Shown in pieces: positions 21,582 to 29,807 of a DNA stretch of 34,611 bases (positions are counted from its first letter, which is position 1; the number at the start of each line of letters is the position of its first letter). A program made the translations under genes and the position numbers. The notes beneath the pieces were generated by a model. The model was not told the DNA's origin, made no database searches, and saw nothing but the letters and a program-made list of their open reading frames with translations. This DNA comes from Verrucomicrobiota bacterium (GTDB lineage Bacteria; Verrucomicrobiota; Verrucomicrobiia; Chthoniobacterales; JAFAMB01). The stretch is from NCBI GenBank assembly GCA_019243005.1, contig JAFAUY010000454.1:1-34611 (forward strand). Reading direction: 5' to 3'.

Positions 21582-24500
21582 ATGGCAACGGCCACACGGC
21601 TTCCGGGAATTTACTTCGAAACGGTAACGCCGCCCCCCGGCGGCACGTTTCCGCGGATGGACATTGCGGCGTTTGCAGGTTTCACGCCTTCGGGACCCGT
21701 CGATCTGCCGTTTACCGTCGAGGATATCGACCGGTTCCATGAGATTTTCGGCCGAGAATTGCCGCTGGCGTGGGACCGCCAGCGCGGGGCCATGGAAACC
21801 GCGCAGCTTCCTGCCACCATAAGAGCTTTCTTCCGCAATGGCGGGCGGCGCTGCTGGGTGGTCCGATTGGCGAACGGACCTCGTTATAATAAGTTTGTAA
21901 TTCCTGGACTGCTGGCCGTAGACCCGGACCGCGGTTTGCACGCCGGCGTGCTGCAGGCACGCTCAGAAGGAAGCTGGTCGGATGGTCTGGCGGTCAATGC
22001 GACCCTGCTCGAAAGCCCATTGGACCCCGGATTGCTCGCGACGGACGGTGCCACCCCCGCCATTGGTGGGTTAGCCGTCGGAGAAGTCGCGCAGGCGCTG
22101 TTTCCAGGGACCGTATCCGAGCCCGAAATCGTGGCCTACTTCGAGCCGGTTTATGCCCCGGGCGGGATCTGGTTTCGTACCGCGCTGCCATCGGAACTTG
22201 CCGCCTGCGGCGGTTCCCCGCCTCCGGTGTCTCCGGAAGCCGTCTTCGCCTTGGACGCCGAGGCTGACCGGCCGATTTCATTTTCGGCTTTCTGTAACCG
22301 GAACGGCCGGTTCGCGTTGCTGGTCTCACACGATACAGGCCTGAGCGTGCCGGCCGGGGCCTGGCTTCGCGTGCATCTCGGAGAAGCCATCCTGCTGATG
22401 CAGGTGGAATCACTCGATGGCGCAGATGACCTGTCTGCAGCATCCCCTGCCAGCGCGGCGGAAGCCGCGTTGACGAGCACGACAGCCTGGTGGCTCCTGG
22501 ATGCCGCAACCGCGTGGGCGGAATGTCGCCACCGCCAATGTGAACTCACCAAGGTAACTTTCGAACTGTGGGTGCGGGCGCCGGACTCCCCGGTGATGCG
22601 GATGGCGGACCTTGGATTTGCCCCGGGTCACCCGCGCTTCTGCGGCTACCTTCCGACCGATGCCGCCCTGTTCGCACCCGTGGACCGGCCGCAGCCCTTG
22701 CCTGGAGCCGCGTTGCGCGTCGATGCCGATCACCCCCGTTTCCCGCTTGCCGGCAATCCCGACGCCGGTTTGATGCTGCCGTTAGGCGTCACCGGGCAAC
22801 CCCGCGAAGAGTTTTACCAGGGCGCAGACCTTCCCGGCCTGACGGCGCTCGACCGTGACGGCCTGTCGAACTTCGGGCCCGACCTCTTTCTTGACCACAA
22901 TCTCCAGGGCTCCCCTTCGTCCCGCTTGCTTGAGGATGCCTTTTTTTACCAGTATCAAAATGCTCCGGTAAACCAGGCTCCACGTCGAATTCACGCCATC
23001 CTGACGGTCGAGGAGGTGAGTATGCTGGCCGTACCGGACGCCACTCACCGGGGCTGGCAGCGAGCAGCAGCGGTGGACGCCGTGGCGCTCTCGGCACCCG
23101 ATCCTTTGCAGCTCTCCCCGGCAAGCGCCGACGGCAATTATACGGTCAGTTGGGCGGCGGTCCCTGGGGCGGCCGCGTATACGTTGGAAGAGTCGGCCGA
23201 TCCGCAGTTCGAAGTTGGAATCTCTTCCTGGGACATAACGGCAACGTCCTTTGATGTTCAGCGGACATCGGCATGCCCATCGACCCTTTACTATCGCGTT
23301 AGCGCCCGTGGCGCGGCGGGAAAAAGCCCATGGTCGAATACCGCGAAGCAGGATTTGGGAACCGGGCTGTTCAGGTTTTGTGAGTCTCGCGATCTAAACT
23401 CACCCACCATCACACTCTTCGAGGATCGCAACCGCATTATCCTCCAATGGAACGCCATTCCGAATGCGAACGGCTATACCTTGCAAGTGGCAGCCGACCC
23501 GTCATTCGAATCAGCGCTTGCGCTCTATCAGGGCAATCAGACCAGTTACGAGCTCTGGAAAACACCGCCAGCGGCGTCATACTTCCGGGTAGGCGCAAGC
23601 CAAAACTCGCTTTCGAGCCCGTGGTCCAACACCGTGCGCACCGCGGCAGAGCCGGATTCGCCCTGGGAGGTATTGCCAGCGCCCGATGACAGTACTCTGC
23701 TTCCGGCGATTCACACGGGAATGTTGCGCCTTTGTGGCGCGCGCGGTGATTTGATCGCGCTCTTAAATCTGCCATCAGATTACGACCAAGGGTCGGCAAC
23801 AGCCTATGTGCAGGGGTTACAAGCCCACGTTTCCTCTTCTGACGATCCGCAGCTCCTGACCTTTGGTGCGGTCTACCACCCGTGGGTTATCGTCCTGGAT
23901 ACCCTCGGTGCCACCCCGACATCGCTGGAGACGATCGCACCCGATGGCGCGATTGCAGGCTCGATTGCCAGGCGCACGATCGATCTGGGGGCCTGGATTG
24001 CCGCTGCGAATCAGCCGTTGAACAGCGTGGTCGCGCTTACGCCCGCACTCCAGGCCGGCGCCTTTGCTGCCTTCGCCGCCGCACAGATTAACCTGGTAGC
24101 GCAAGGCGCCCACGGCTTCATCGCTGAAAGCCAGGATACCCTGAGCATGGATCCCGATCTGGTGCCGCTGAACGTGCGCCGTTTGCTGATTCTGATACGC
24201 CGCCTGGCGCTCCGCGAGGGGCAGAGTTATGTTTTCCAGAATAACGGCCCGGCGCTCCAACGGCGGGTTGCACGGCGATTTGAGTACTGGATGCGCGAAC
24301 TCCTGGCGCGCGGCGCTTTTTCGGGTCTGACGCCGGAAGAGAGCTTCCAGGTCGTAGTCGGTTCGGCGGTTAGTACCCAGGACGACACGGATCAGGGGCG
24401 CTTTATCGTCGAGCTGCGCATCGCGCCCTCCCTGCCGATGCAGTTTCTTACGGTGCGATTGGTGCAAAGCGGCGGCAATTTGAGCTTACAGGAGGTCTGA
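21582..24500 (+). CDS. Contractile sheath protein 2 with fibronectin-III-like insertion
   Basis: A 972-aa sheath paralogue, about twice the usual size. The N-terminus RLPGIYFETVTPPPG and TIRAFFRNGGRRCWVVRLANG (about 75-100) and the C-terminus from about 750 (LNVRRLLILIRRLALREG, QNNGPALQRRVARRFEYWMRELL) are standard sheath parts. Between them, at about 505-590 and 607-690, lie two modules with the fibronectin-III pattern. Each has a W-A/N-A-V/I-P motif, YTLEESADPQF or YTLQVAADPSF, and SPWSNT near the end. FN3 modules usually sit on surfaces and bind carbohydrate or protein. In a sheath they would project outward. The same position holds variable domains in other sheaths. It ends with TGA directly before the next ATG, with a GGAGG site. 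Confidence 0.93.
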   Translation: MATATRLPGIYFETVTPPPGGTFPRMDIAAFAGFTPSGPVDLPFTVEDIDRFHEIFGRELPLAWDRQRGAMETAQLPATIRAFFRNGGRRCWVVRLANGPRYNKFVIPGLLAVDPDRGLHAGVLQARSEGSWSDGLAVNATLLESPLDPGLLATDGATPAIGGLAVGEVAQALFPGTVSEPEIVAYFEPVYAPGGIWFRTALPSELAACGGSPPPVSPEAVFALDAEADRPISFSAFCNRNGRFALLVSHDTGLSVPAGAWLRVHLGEAILLMQVESLDGADDLSAASPASAAEAALTSTTAWWLLDAATAWAECRHRQCELTKVTFELWVRAPDSPVMRMADLGFAPGHPRFCGYLPTDAALFAPVDRPQPLPGAALRVDADHPRFPLAGNPDAGLMLPLGVTGQPREEFYQGADLPGLTALDRDGLSNFGPDLFLDHNLQGSPSSRLLEDAFFYQYQNAPVNQAPRRIHAILTVEEVSMLAVPDATHRGWQRAAAVDAVALSAPDPLQLSPASADGNYTVSWAAVPGAAAYTLEESADPQFEVGISSWDITATSFDVQRTSACPSTLYYRVSARGAAGKSPWSNTAKQDLGTGLFRFCESRDLNSPTITLFEDRNRIILQWNAIPNANGYTLQVAADPSFESALALYQGNQTSYELWKTPPAASYFRVGASQNSLSSPWSNTVRTAAEPDSPWEVLPAPDDSTLLPAIHTGMLRLCGARGDLIALLNLPSDYDQGSATAYVQGLQAHVSSSDDPQLLTFGAVYHPWVIVLDTLGATPTSLETIAPDGAIAGSIARRTIDLGAWIAAANQPLNSVVALTPALQAGAFAAFAAAQINLVAQGAHGFIAESQDTLSMDPDLVPLNVRRLLILIRRLALREGQSYVFQNNGPALQRRVARRFEYWMRELLARGAFSGLTPEESFQVVVGSAVSTQDDTDQGRFIVELRIAPSLPMQFLTVRLVQSGGNLSLQEV

Positions 24501-25043
24501 ATGGCAACTCTCGGCGGAGCCATCGGCGGCGCGATTAACGACTTGTTGAGCCCGAATGTTCGCCCGTTTACCACCTTCAACTTCCAGGTGGAGATCGAGG
24601 TTGAGGGCGTCTCCGATGAAATCTGCGCGGCTGTCTTCTCCGATGTCGACGGCCTCGAGATGACGTTGGAACCAAAGACGATCCGGGAGGGGGGCCGAAA
24701 CACCGGCCCGATCCACATGGCAGGGCAGGTGATGTACGGCCAGCTGACCCTGAAGCGGGGAATGACTTCGAATTTCGACCTGTGGAAATGGTTTGAGCGG
24801 ACCGCGAGCCCGGGGCAGGGCGGGCTGCGAGGATCGGCCGAAATCGTCATGCTCGGGTCGGACGGTTCGGAGCAGGTGCGGTTTGTCCTGGGAGGTTGTC
24901 TGCCGGTTAAACTAAAAGCCCCGGCACTCAACGCCAAAGACGGCTTGATTGCGATTGAAGAGATGTCGCTGGTTTACGAGTCGCTGACGCTGAAGGCGCC
25001 CGGTTTAGATGTGCTCGGCCTCGCGGCCTCACTGCTGAGTTAA
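24501..25043 (+). CDS. Inner tube protein 2 (gp19 family)
   Basis: 180-aa second tube-type protein. The FNFQVEIEVEGV strand, the FSDVDGLEMTLEPKTIREGG segment, LTLKRGMTSNFDLWKWFER and the IAIEEMSLVYESLTLK end match the gp19 family. It is longer than tube 1 by about 25 residues, at a Gly/Ala-rich N-terminus and a hydrophobic C-terminal tail. In Afp and PVC the second tube paralogue (Afp5/Pvc5) forms the baseplate-proximal ring that joins tube to hub; by position before the Afp7-like gene, that is the likely job here. A strong GGAGG site precedes the ATG, which immediately follows the sheath 2 stop. Confidence 0.93.
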   Translation: MATLGGAIGGAINDLLSPNVRPFTTFNFQVEIEVEGVSDEICAAVFSDVDGLEMTLEPKTIREGGRNTGPIHMAGQVMYGQLTLKRGMTSNFDLWKWFERTASPGQGGLRGSAEIVMLGSDGSEQVRFVLGGCLPVKLKAPALNAKDGLIAIEEMSLVYESLTLKAPGLDVLGLAASLLS

Positions 25044-25051
25044 AAAGTCCC

Positions 25052-25759
25052 ATGCCTCAGCCACAACAACTGGCAAAAGCGGAATTCGTTGAATTGATCG
25101 GTGGTTCGAACGGCCAACCTGCTTCTGAGGGGAAAACTGTGCCCGTCCAATTTAACCCACAGAGCCTGAAACTGAATTTCTCGAATCAGTGGAGCGGCGG
25201 CGATCAACCGCAAGGGTCTTCACCCCAATTTGTCGGTACGAGCACGACCAAACTTAGTATGGAGCTATGGTTTGACGTCACGCTTCCGATACCGGATGCC
25301 ATGCCTGATCCGGGCGGCGATGTCCGCAGGATGACCCAACAAGTTGCCTACTTCATGACCGTACAGAACCCAAATGATCCAAACCAGCAGGCCCGTGTTC
25401 CGCCGAAGGTGAGATTTCGGTGGGGATCATTTGTCTTCAACGGCACGATGGAATCGATGGATGAAACCGTCGAATTGTTTTCGAACGATGGCGTTCCACT
25501 CAGGGCCAGCGTGAGCGTGAACTTGTCCAAACATGACTTGGCTTTCGAATTCAACCAACAACAACGCGGCGGCTCGACCCCCGGAATAGCGGGAACCACG
25601 CCGCTCTCACTCGCCAAGGCCGGCGACTCCCTCCAACAAATGGCGGCACGAGCGGGAATCAGCAATTGGCAGGGCGTCGCCCGGGCCAACGGAATTACCA
25701 ATCCGCGGCAGCTCCAGCCGGGCGCACTGATCAACCTGTCAGTGTCGGTGAGCAGTTAA
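25052..25759 (+). CDS. LysM-domain tube-initiator protein (Afp7/Pvc7-like)
   Basis: 235-aa protein in two parts. Residues 1-170 resemble the CIS tube-adaptor family: PVQFNPQSLKLNFSNQW, LSMELWFDVTLP and VRFRWGSFVFNGTMESMDETVELF. Residues 185-233 are a LysM-like module (SLAKAGDSLQQMAARAGI, then WQGVARANGITNPRQLQPG). Homologues (Afp7/Pvc7, T4 gp53-like) sit where the tube meets the hub, and LysM helps clamp the baseplate centre. Gene order between tube 2 and the hub agrees. The start is the ATG 9 bases after the previous stop. Confidence 0.9.
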   Translation: MPQPQQLAKAEFVELIGGSNGQPASEGKTVPVQFNPQSLKLNFSNQWSGGDQPQGSSPQFVGTSTTKLSMELWFDVTLPIPDAMPDPGGDVRRMTQQVAYFMTVQNPNDPNQQARVPPKVRFRWGSFVFNGTMESMDETVELFSNDGVPLRASVSVNLSKHDLAFEFNQQQRGGSTPGIAGTTPLSLAKAGDSLQQMAARAGISNWQGVARANGITNPRQLQPGALINLSVSVSS

Positions 25760-25769
25760 GGAAAAAGCT

Positions 25770-25937
25770 ATGGCAGTTATCATCAACGAGCTCGAAGTCG
25801 TTCTGGAACCGCCCCCGCCCGTCGCGCAGCCGGGAGGATCGCCGCGGGCTCCGGAAAAACCCCAGATCTCGCCCCAGGACGTCTTCACTTTGCTCGAGCG
25901 GAGAGAGCGTAACCAGATGCGCCTCGTGGCGCACTAG
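25770..25937 (+). CDS. Small 55-aa eCIS-associated protein
   Basis: A 55-residue ORF beginning MAVIINELEVVLEPPPPV, with a Pro/Gly-rich middle and a charged helical end (VFTLLERRERNQMRLVAH). The starting strand followed by proline and an Arg-rich amphipathic helix suggests a small peptide that docks on a partner. It resembles the tiny DUF5908-type proteins found beside the hub gene in other injection systems, but I state that from memory. The start has an AAGGAAAAAG purine run. Its stop is followed at once by GGAGGA for the next gene. Position, phasing and spacing inside the operon support it as real. Confidence 0.72.
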   Translation: MAVIINELEVVLEPPPPVAQPGGSPRAPEKPQISPQDVFTLLERRERNQMRLVAH

Positions 25938-25946
25938 GAGGACCGG

Positions 25947-27032
25947 ATGCCGGATGCCGGAGTAGCACCTCCCGTCTACGCGGCGCGCCCGAGTATTAAC
26001 ATTGACGGGCAGACGCAGGCTCAGTTGAGCGATCGCCTGTTCGACCTGCTCGTGGAGGAAACCGCGGCCGGCCTGTACCGTGCCGAGGCCACGTTCGCCA
26101 ACTTCGATCAGGTGGGTAATTCGTTCGGATTCCTCTACTTCGATCGCAAATTGCTCGACTTCGGCAAGACCTTGAAGATCCAGATGGGTGCGGGTCAGGC
26201 TGCCGCACCAGTGTTTGAGGGCCGCATCATGGGTATCGAGGGACGTTATCCCCACCTTCGCCCTCCGGAGATCCTGGTGCTGGCCGAGGACCGGTTGCAG
26301 GACCTGCGCATGACCCGCCGGACGCGAAACTTCGAGGATGTATCCGATGCCGCTATCTTTCAACAGATCGCATCCCAGCACGGTTTGCAGCCAGTCATCG
26401 ACGTTAATGGCCCCCAGTACAAAGTCATCGCCCAAGTCAATCAAAGTGACCTTGCCTTTATGCGCGAACGCGCGCGCGCGGTAGACGCGGAGCTTTGGGT
26501 CGACGGCAAAGAGTTGCACGTCCAGTCCCGGTCCAAGCGTAAGGCGAACGACGTCACCTTGACCTATGGCCAGGGCCTCTTCGAGTTCTCTATTCTGGCG
26601 GATCTCGCCACACAGACGACCGGGTTCAGCGTGACGGGTTGGGACACTGCCTCCAAACAACCCATCGCCTTCAAGGCCACAAGTTCCGCCCTTGGGGCTG
26701 AATTAAACGGGGATCTTGGCGGTAGCGCGCTGTTGCAGCAGGCGATCGGTACGCGGGACCAGCAGATCGTGCACGCATTACCCTTCACTTCACAGGAAGC
26801 TCAGGCATTGGCGGAGGCGCACTACCGCACCACCGCCCGCCGCTTTGTCACAGGCACGGGAGTGGCCGATGGGGATGGCCGGGTTCAGGTCGGCACAAGG
26901 CTGCAGTTACAGGGTCTTGGAGGCATGTTCAATGGCAAATACTTCGTGACCGCCGTCAGGCACCTGTTTGACCCCAAGAACGGTTACCGGACCTGGTTCG
27001 CAGTCGAGCGGCCAGGAATAGGACAGCAGTGA
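25947..27032 (+). CDS. Baseplate hub protein, gp27/PhageD-like (part of Afp8)
   Basis: 361-aa protein of the phage late control D / T4 gp27-like family, equivalent to the N-terminal half of VgrG and Afp8. Visible are the DQVGNSFGFLYFDRKLLDFGKTLKIQMGAG strand region and FEGRIMGIEGRYP (about 94-106). The AFMRERARAVDAELWVDGKELHVQ segment follows at about 172-195. The C-terminal part includes GTRLQLQGLGGMFNGKYFVTAVRHLFD, typical of the last beta domain. Such trimers form the platform from which the spike projects. A GGAGGA site lies just upstream. The stop overlaps the next gene as GTGA, so the spike is translationally coupled. Confidence 0.93.
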   Translation: MPDAGVAPPVYAARPSINIDGQTQAQLSDRLFDLLVEETAAGLYRAEATFANFDQVGNSFGFLYFDRKLLDFGKTLKIQMGAGQAAAPVFEGRIMGIEGRYPHLRPPEILVLAEDRLQDLRMTRRTRNFEDVSDAAIFQQIASQHGLQPVIDVNGPQYKVIAQVNQSDLAFMRERARAVDAELWVDGKELHVQSRSKRKANDVTLTYGQGLFEFSILADLATQTTGFSVTGWDTASKQPIAFKATSSALGAELNGDLGGSALLQQAIGTRDQQIVHALPFTSQEAQALAEAHYRTTARRFVTGTGVADGDGRVQVGTRLQLQGLGGMFNGKYFVTAVRHLFDPKNGYRTWFAVERPGIGQQ

Positions 27033-27748
27033 CCGGCTATCCTCCAGAACCTACCGACGTGCTCGGCGCGCGCGTCCCCCGGGGCTTCGGTGGTCGATTC
27101 TACGGGGCTTACCCGGCGCTCGTGCGCGACGTGAAAGACCCGGATGGCCAAGGCAAGGTGAAGGTTGCGCTTCCCTGGTCGCCCGATAGTGACGGCAGTT
27201 CATACGAGGTTTGGGCCCGGGTCGCCACCCTGATGGCCGGCAATAACCAGGGGTCCTGGTTCATTCCGGACACGAACGTGGAAGTTCTCGTAATTTTTAT
27301 GGGAGGCGATCCGCGCCACCCCTGCGTGATCGGCGCGTTGTGGAACGGTCAGGATTCACCGCCGCAGACCATGGATGGGGCGGGACAAAACAACTTGAAG
27401 AAAATCCGTTCCCGCAACGGGGTAGCCATTACGCTCGATGATTCCGAAGGACGCGAGAGCCTGACGCTCGAGACCCCGGGCGGAAACAAGATCACGCTCC
27501 AGGACGGTCCAGGTTCAATCGAACTTCAGGATAGCAACGGGAATTCGATCAAGTTGCAAGCCAGCGGAATCACCGTCACGGCTTCCGCAAAGGTTTCGAT
27601 TTCGGCCAGCCAGGCGGAAGTGACCGCGGGCATGGTGAATGTAAGTGCGGGCATGTCGAGCTTCAGCGGCGTCGTGCAATCAGATACGGTGATCACGAAC
27701 AGCGTAGTAAGCGCGAGCTACACACCCGGAGCCGGAAACATCTGGTAA
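27029..27748 (+). CDS. Spike protein, gp5/VgrG-like
   Basis: 239-aa central spike. The N-terminal OB-fold is clear: YPALVRDVKDPDGQGKVKVA (about residues 31-50), WARVATLMAG, and EVLVIFMGGDPRHPCVIGALWNG. From about residue 125 the sequence becomes a repetitive triple-stranded beta-helix (GVAITLDDSEGRESLTLETPGG, KITLQD, SIELQD, SIKLQA), which forms the needle shaft. In VgrG and Afp8 this is fused to the hub; here it is a separate gene overlapping the hub stop in a GTGA. No PAAR tip is encoded in this window. The spike punctures the target membrane after sheath contraction. Confidence 0.92.
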   Translation: MTGYPPEPTDVLGARVPRGFGGRFYGAYPALVRDVKDPDGQGKVKVALPWSPDSDGSSYEVWARVATLMAGNNQGSWFIPDTNVEVLVIFMGGDPRHPCVIGALWNGQDSPPQTMDGAGQNNLKKIRSRNGVAITLDDSEGRESLTLETPGGNKITLQDGPGSIELQDSNGNSIKLQASGITVTASAKVSISASQAEVTAGMVNVSAGMSSFSGVVQSDTVITNSVVSASYTPGAGNIW

Positions 27749-27752
27749 GGAC

Positions 27753-29390
27753 ATGATCGCTCACCCACAAATACAATGGCAGGCGCCAAACCCGCTCTGG
27801 GGCGAGTTCAGTCGCCAACAGGATTTTGTCTCTCTACGGCGGCCGGCGCTGTTGCGATTTGCGAGTGACGGTTTCATGCAGGACCTGCAATCGCTGTTGC
27901 AGAGTTCACCGCAGCGCCTCCGCGACTACGTTGCCCAGGGCGAAACCTGGCGTGCGCCCGCGGCCGGGCTCGACGCCGCACCTCAACAAAGCGGTACCCC
28001 GCTAAAGCTATTTCAGCCGATTCACGCTCGCTTTTACCTCGTCGCAGCGTCGTTGACCTGCCGGATGCCGGGCCTTCCGGACCGCACGGTGAATGTGGCG
28101 CAGGGAGAAAAGGTCAGTTTCGTTATTCGCCAGCTCCGGCCGAAGCCGGGAACAAGCCCGGGCGATTTCAGCAGCTTCGATCCACTGAAGGTTCAGGAGC
28201 AGGCCTGGATACCCGGGTCGCCGTCGGGGTGGGCAAACGTCACCGGACCCGGACTGGTGGAGGGTGAGGAGCGCCTGCCGCTGGCCCCGAACCTTGCCGG
28301 GGTCAACGGTTCTTCCCGCCGGATCCTGACCGGCCTGATCCCATCCTCCCGTCGCCAGCAATACGTCAGCGCGCGCGTACTCACGAACGGCAACGGCAGC
28401 GGAAATGGCAATGGCAATGGCAACGGCACCCCGGACGACCCGCGTAAGAATGAGCTTTTAGCGAAAGTAATCGCACCGTGGGGCAACCAGCTGGATTGGT
28501 GGAATTCGCTCCCAGCCGCTACTCAGGCCCAGGCCAATTTCGTCACCAGTACCCAACAATCGTCCTCGTTGATCCTGCTCGACCTGGCAAACTTTCTGAT
28601 TACCTATGTGCGGCCGGTCTGGGACGCGATTCAGGATCCCTCGAAAGCGGCGACTCTCAGCAGCGCAAACCTGGCACTCTATCACGGCTTGGGAGCAGTC
28701 CTGCCACAGGCCCTGGTGAAGGCAAAACAGTTCGAGGCAAGCCTCGAAGGCGCCCCGATCAGCGACCCGTTTCCGCCCGCAGGTTACACGCCGGCCGCGT
28801 TAACCGACCCGTCCGTGAGCGCGGATCCCGACACCCTGCAAAATCTGATCGAAGCTACACTCCCCGACCTGAACCAGGCGTCCCTGCAGCCTGCGCCTCC
28901 GTCTCCTCAAAAGAAACCATCGAACCCAAACGGCGATTTCTGGTACGTTGTGCGTTGCGTTTATGAGCGGCCCCAGTGCGGCGTGCAAGCGCTCCCCGTC
29001 ATGAGCGAACCCAGCCGGCCTTTCCAGTTGGCGTCGTTCTTCGATCCGGACGCGCCCGCACGCCAGTTGCAGGTTGCGCTTCCCGTCGACACCTCCCCCG
29101 CGGCCCTGCGCAAGTACGACAAGGGAGTTGCCTTCCTTATTTCCGACGAGCTGCAAAATCAGATCCAGCGGGTCAAGAGCCTGAAGGATTTGGCGGATGG
29201 TAACCTGGACTCGTCAGGATCCGGCATCGGGGTCCAGATAGGTCTGATCTGCTCGTTCTCGATTCCGATCATCACCATCTGCGCCCTGATCTTGCTGCTG
29301 GTGATCGTCATCGCGCTGAACCTGGTGTTTTTCTGGCTTCCGTTCTTCAGGATCTGCTTCCCTGTTCCGGTCTTGAAGGGAAAACCATAG
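27753..29390 (+). CDS. Unknown eCIS protein with hydrophobic C-terminal segment
   Basis: 545-aa protein with no recognised family, between the spike and gp25 genes. Residues 1-205 are beta-rich with aromatic residues. An Asn-Gly repeat linker follows at about 211-226, then a helical, Gln-rich central part (about 230-400) and a third region with paired cysteines (VVRCVYERPQCGVQ). From about 488 a Gly/Ser linker leads into about 45 nearly unbroken hydrophobic residues with Cys and Pro (ICSFSIPIITICALILLLVI and on), ending VLKGKP. This suggests one or two membrane helices. In thylakoid-anchored cyanobacterial injection systems a membrane anchor meets the baseplate, so an anchoring role is attractive. 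Alternatives are a delivered pore-forming protein or an internal tape component. It is not found in Afp or PVC as far as I can recall. Confidence 0.8.
   Translation: MIAHPQIQWQAPNPLWGEFSRQQDFVSLRRPALLRFASDGFMQDLQSLLQSSPQRLRDYVAQGETWRAPAAGLDAAPQQSGTPLKLFQPIHARFYLVAASLTCRMPGLPDRTVNVAQGEKVSFVIRQLRPKPGTSPGDFSSFDPLKVQEQAWIPGSPSGWANVTGPGLVEGEERLPLAPNLAGVNGSSRRILTGLIPSSRRQQYVSARVLTNGNGSGNGNGNGNGTPDDPRKNELLAKVIAPWGNQLDWWNSLPAATQAQANFVTSTQQSSSLILLDLANFLITYVRPVWDAIQDPSKAATLSSANLALYHGLGAVLPQALVKAKQFEASLEGAPISDPFPPAGYTPAALTDPSVSADPDTLQNLIEATLPDLNQASLQPAPPSPQKKPSNPNGDFWYVVRCVYERPQCGVQALPVMSEPSRPFQLASFFDPDAPARQLQVALPVDTSPAALRKYDKGVAFLISDELQNQIQRVKSLKDLADGNLDSSGSGIGVQIGLICSFSIPIITICALILLLVIVIALNLVFFWLPFFRICFPVPVLKGKP
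28381..28431 (+). repeat. Hexanucleotide microsatellite encoding an Asn-Gly linker
   Basis: Runs of GGCAAT and GGCAAC hexamers encode alternating Asn and Gly in the middle of the 545-aa protein. The unit is a multiple of three, so slippage would change linker length without changing frame. Confidence 0.7.
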
Positions 29391-29392
29391 TT

Positions 29393-29791
29393 ATGCCGCC
29401 GGATCCCGGACAGATCTTTGGACGCGGAATCGCGTTTCCGCCGCACCTTGACCAGACCGGGCAATGGGCGTTCTCATCGGCTGCCGACAATGTGCGAGAG
29501 TCGATCCGCCTGATTCTCCTGACCGAGCCGGGTGAGCGGATTATGCTGCCGGATTTCGGTGCGAAGCTGCGCAGCTTCATCTTCCAGGCTAATACCGCAA
29601 CCACGCGACGTGCCATCCAGGATGAAATCGGGCGCGCCCTGCAGCAGTGGGAACAGCGAATTCAACTCGATTCGGTTGACGTGCAGGCCGATGCTTCCGA
29701 TCCCCAGGCAGTGGTTGCAACGGTAAATTATACCCTCGTGGCGAACCAGTCTCCGGGCCAAATCGCCTTGAGCATACAACTACAAGGATAG
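29393..29791 (+). CDS. Baseplate wedge protein, gp25 family (Afp9-like)
   Basis: 132-aa protein of the gp25/W family, a universal wedge component of contractile tails where sheath assembly starts. The core reads SAADNVRESIRLILLTEPGERIMLPDFGAKLRSFIF (about 28-63), with the conserved E-P-G-E-R motif at about 45-49. A helix (TTRRAIQDEIGRALQQWEQRI) and a terminal strand pair follow. Length is normal. It starts 2 bases after the preceding gene's stop and precedes baseplate J, the usual order in injection systems. Confidence 0.95.
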   Translation: MPPDPGQIFGRGIAFPPHLDQTGQWAFSSAADNVRESIRLILLTEPGERIMLPDFGAKLRSFIFQANTATTRRAIQDEIGRALQQWEQRIQLDSVDVQADASDPQAVVATVNYTLVANQSPGQIALSIQLQG

Positions 29792-29807
29792 AGCAGGCAG
29801 CAGGCAT

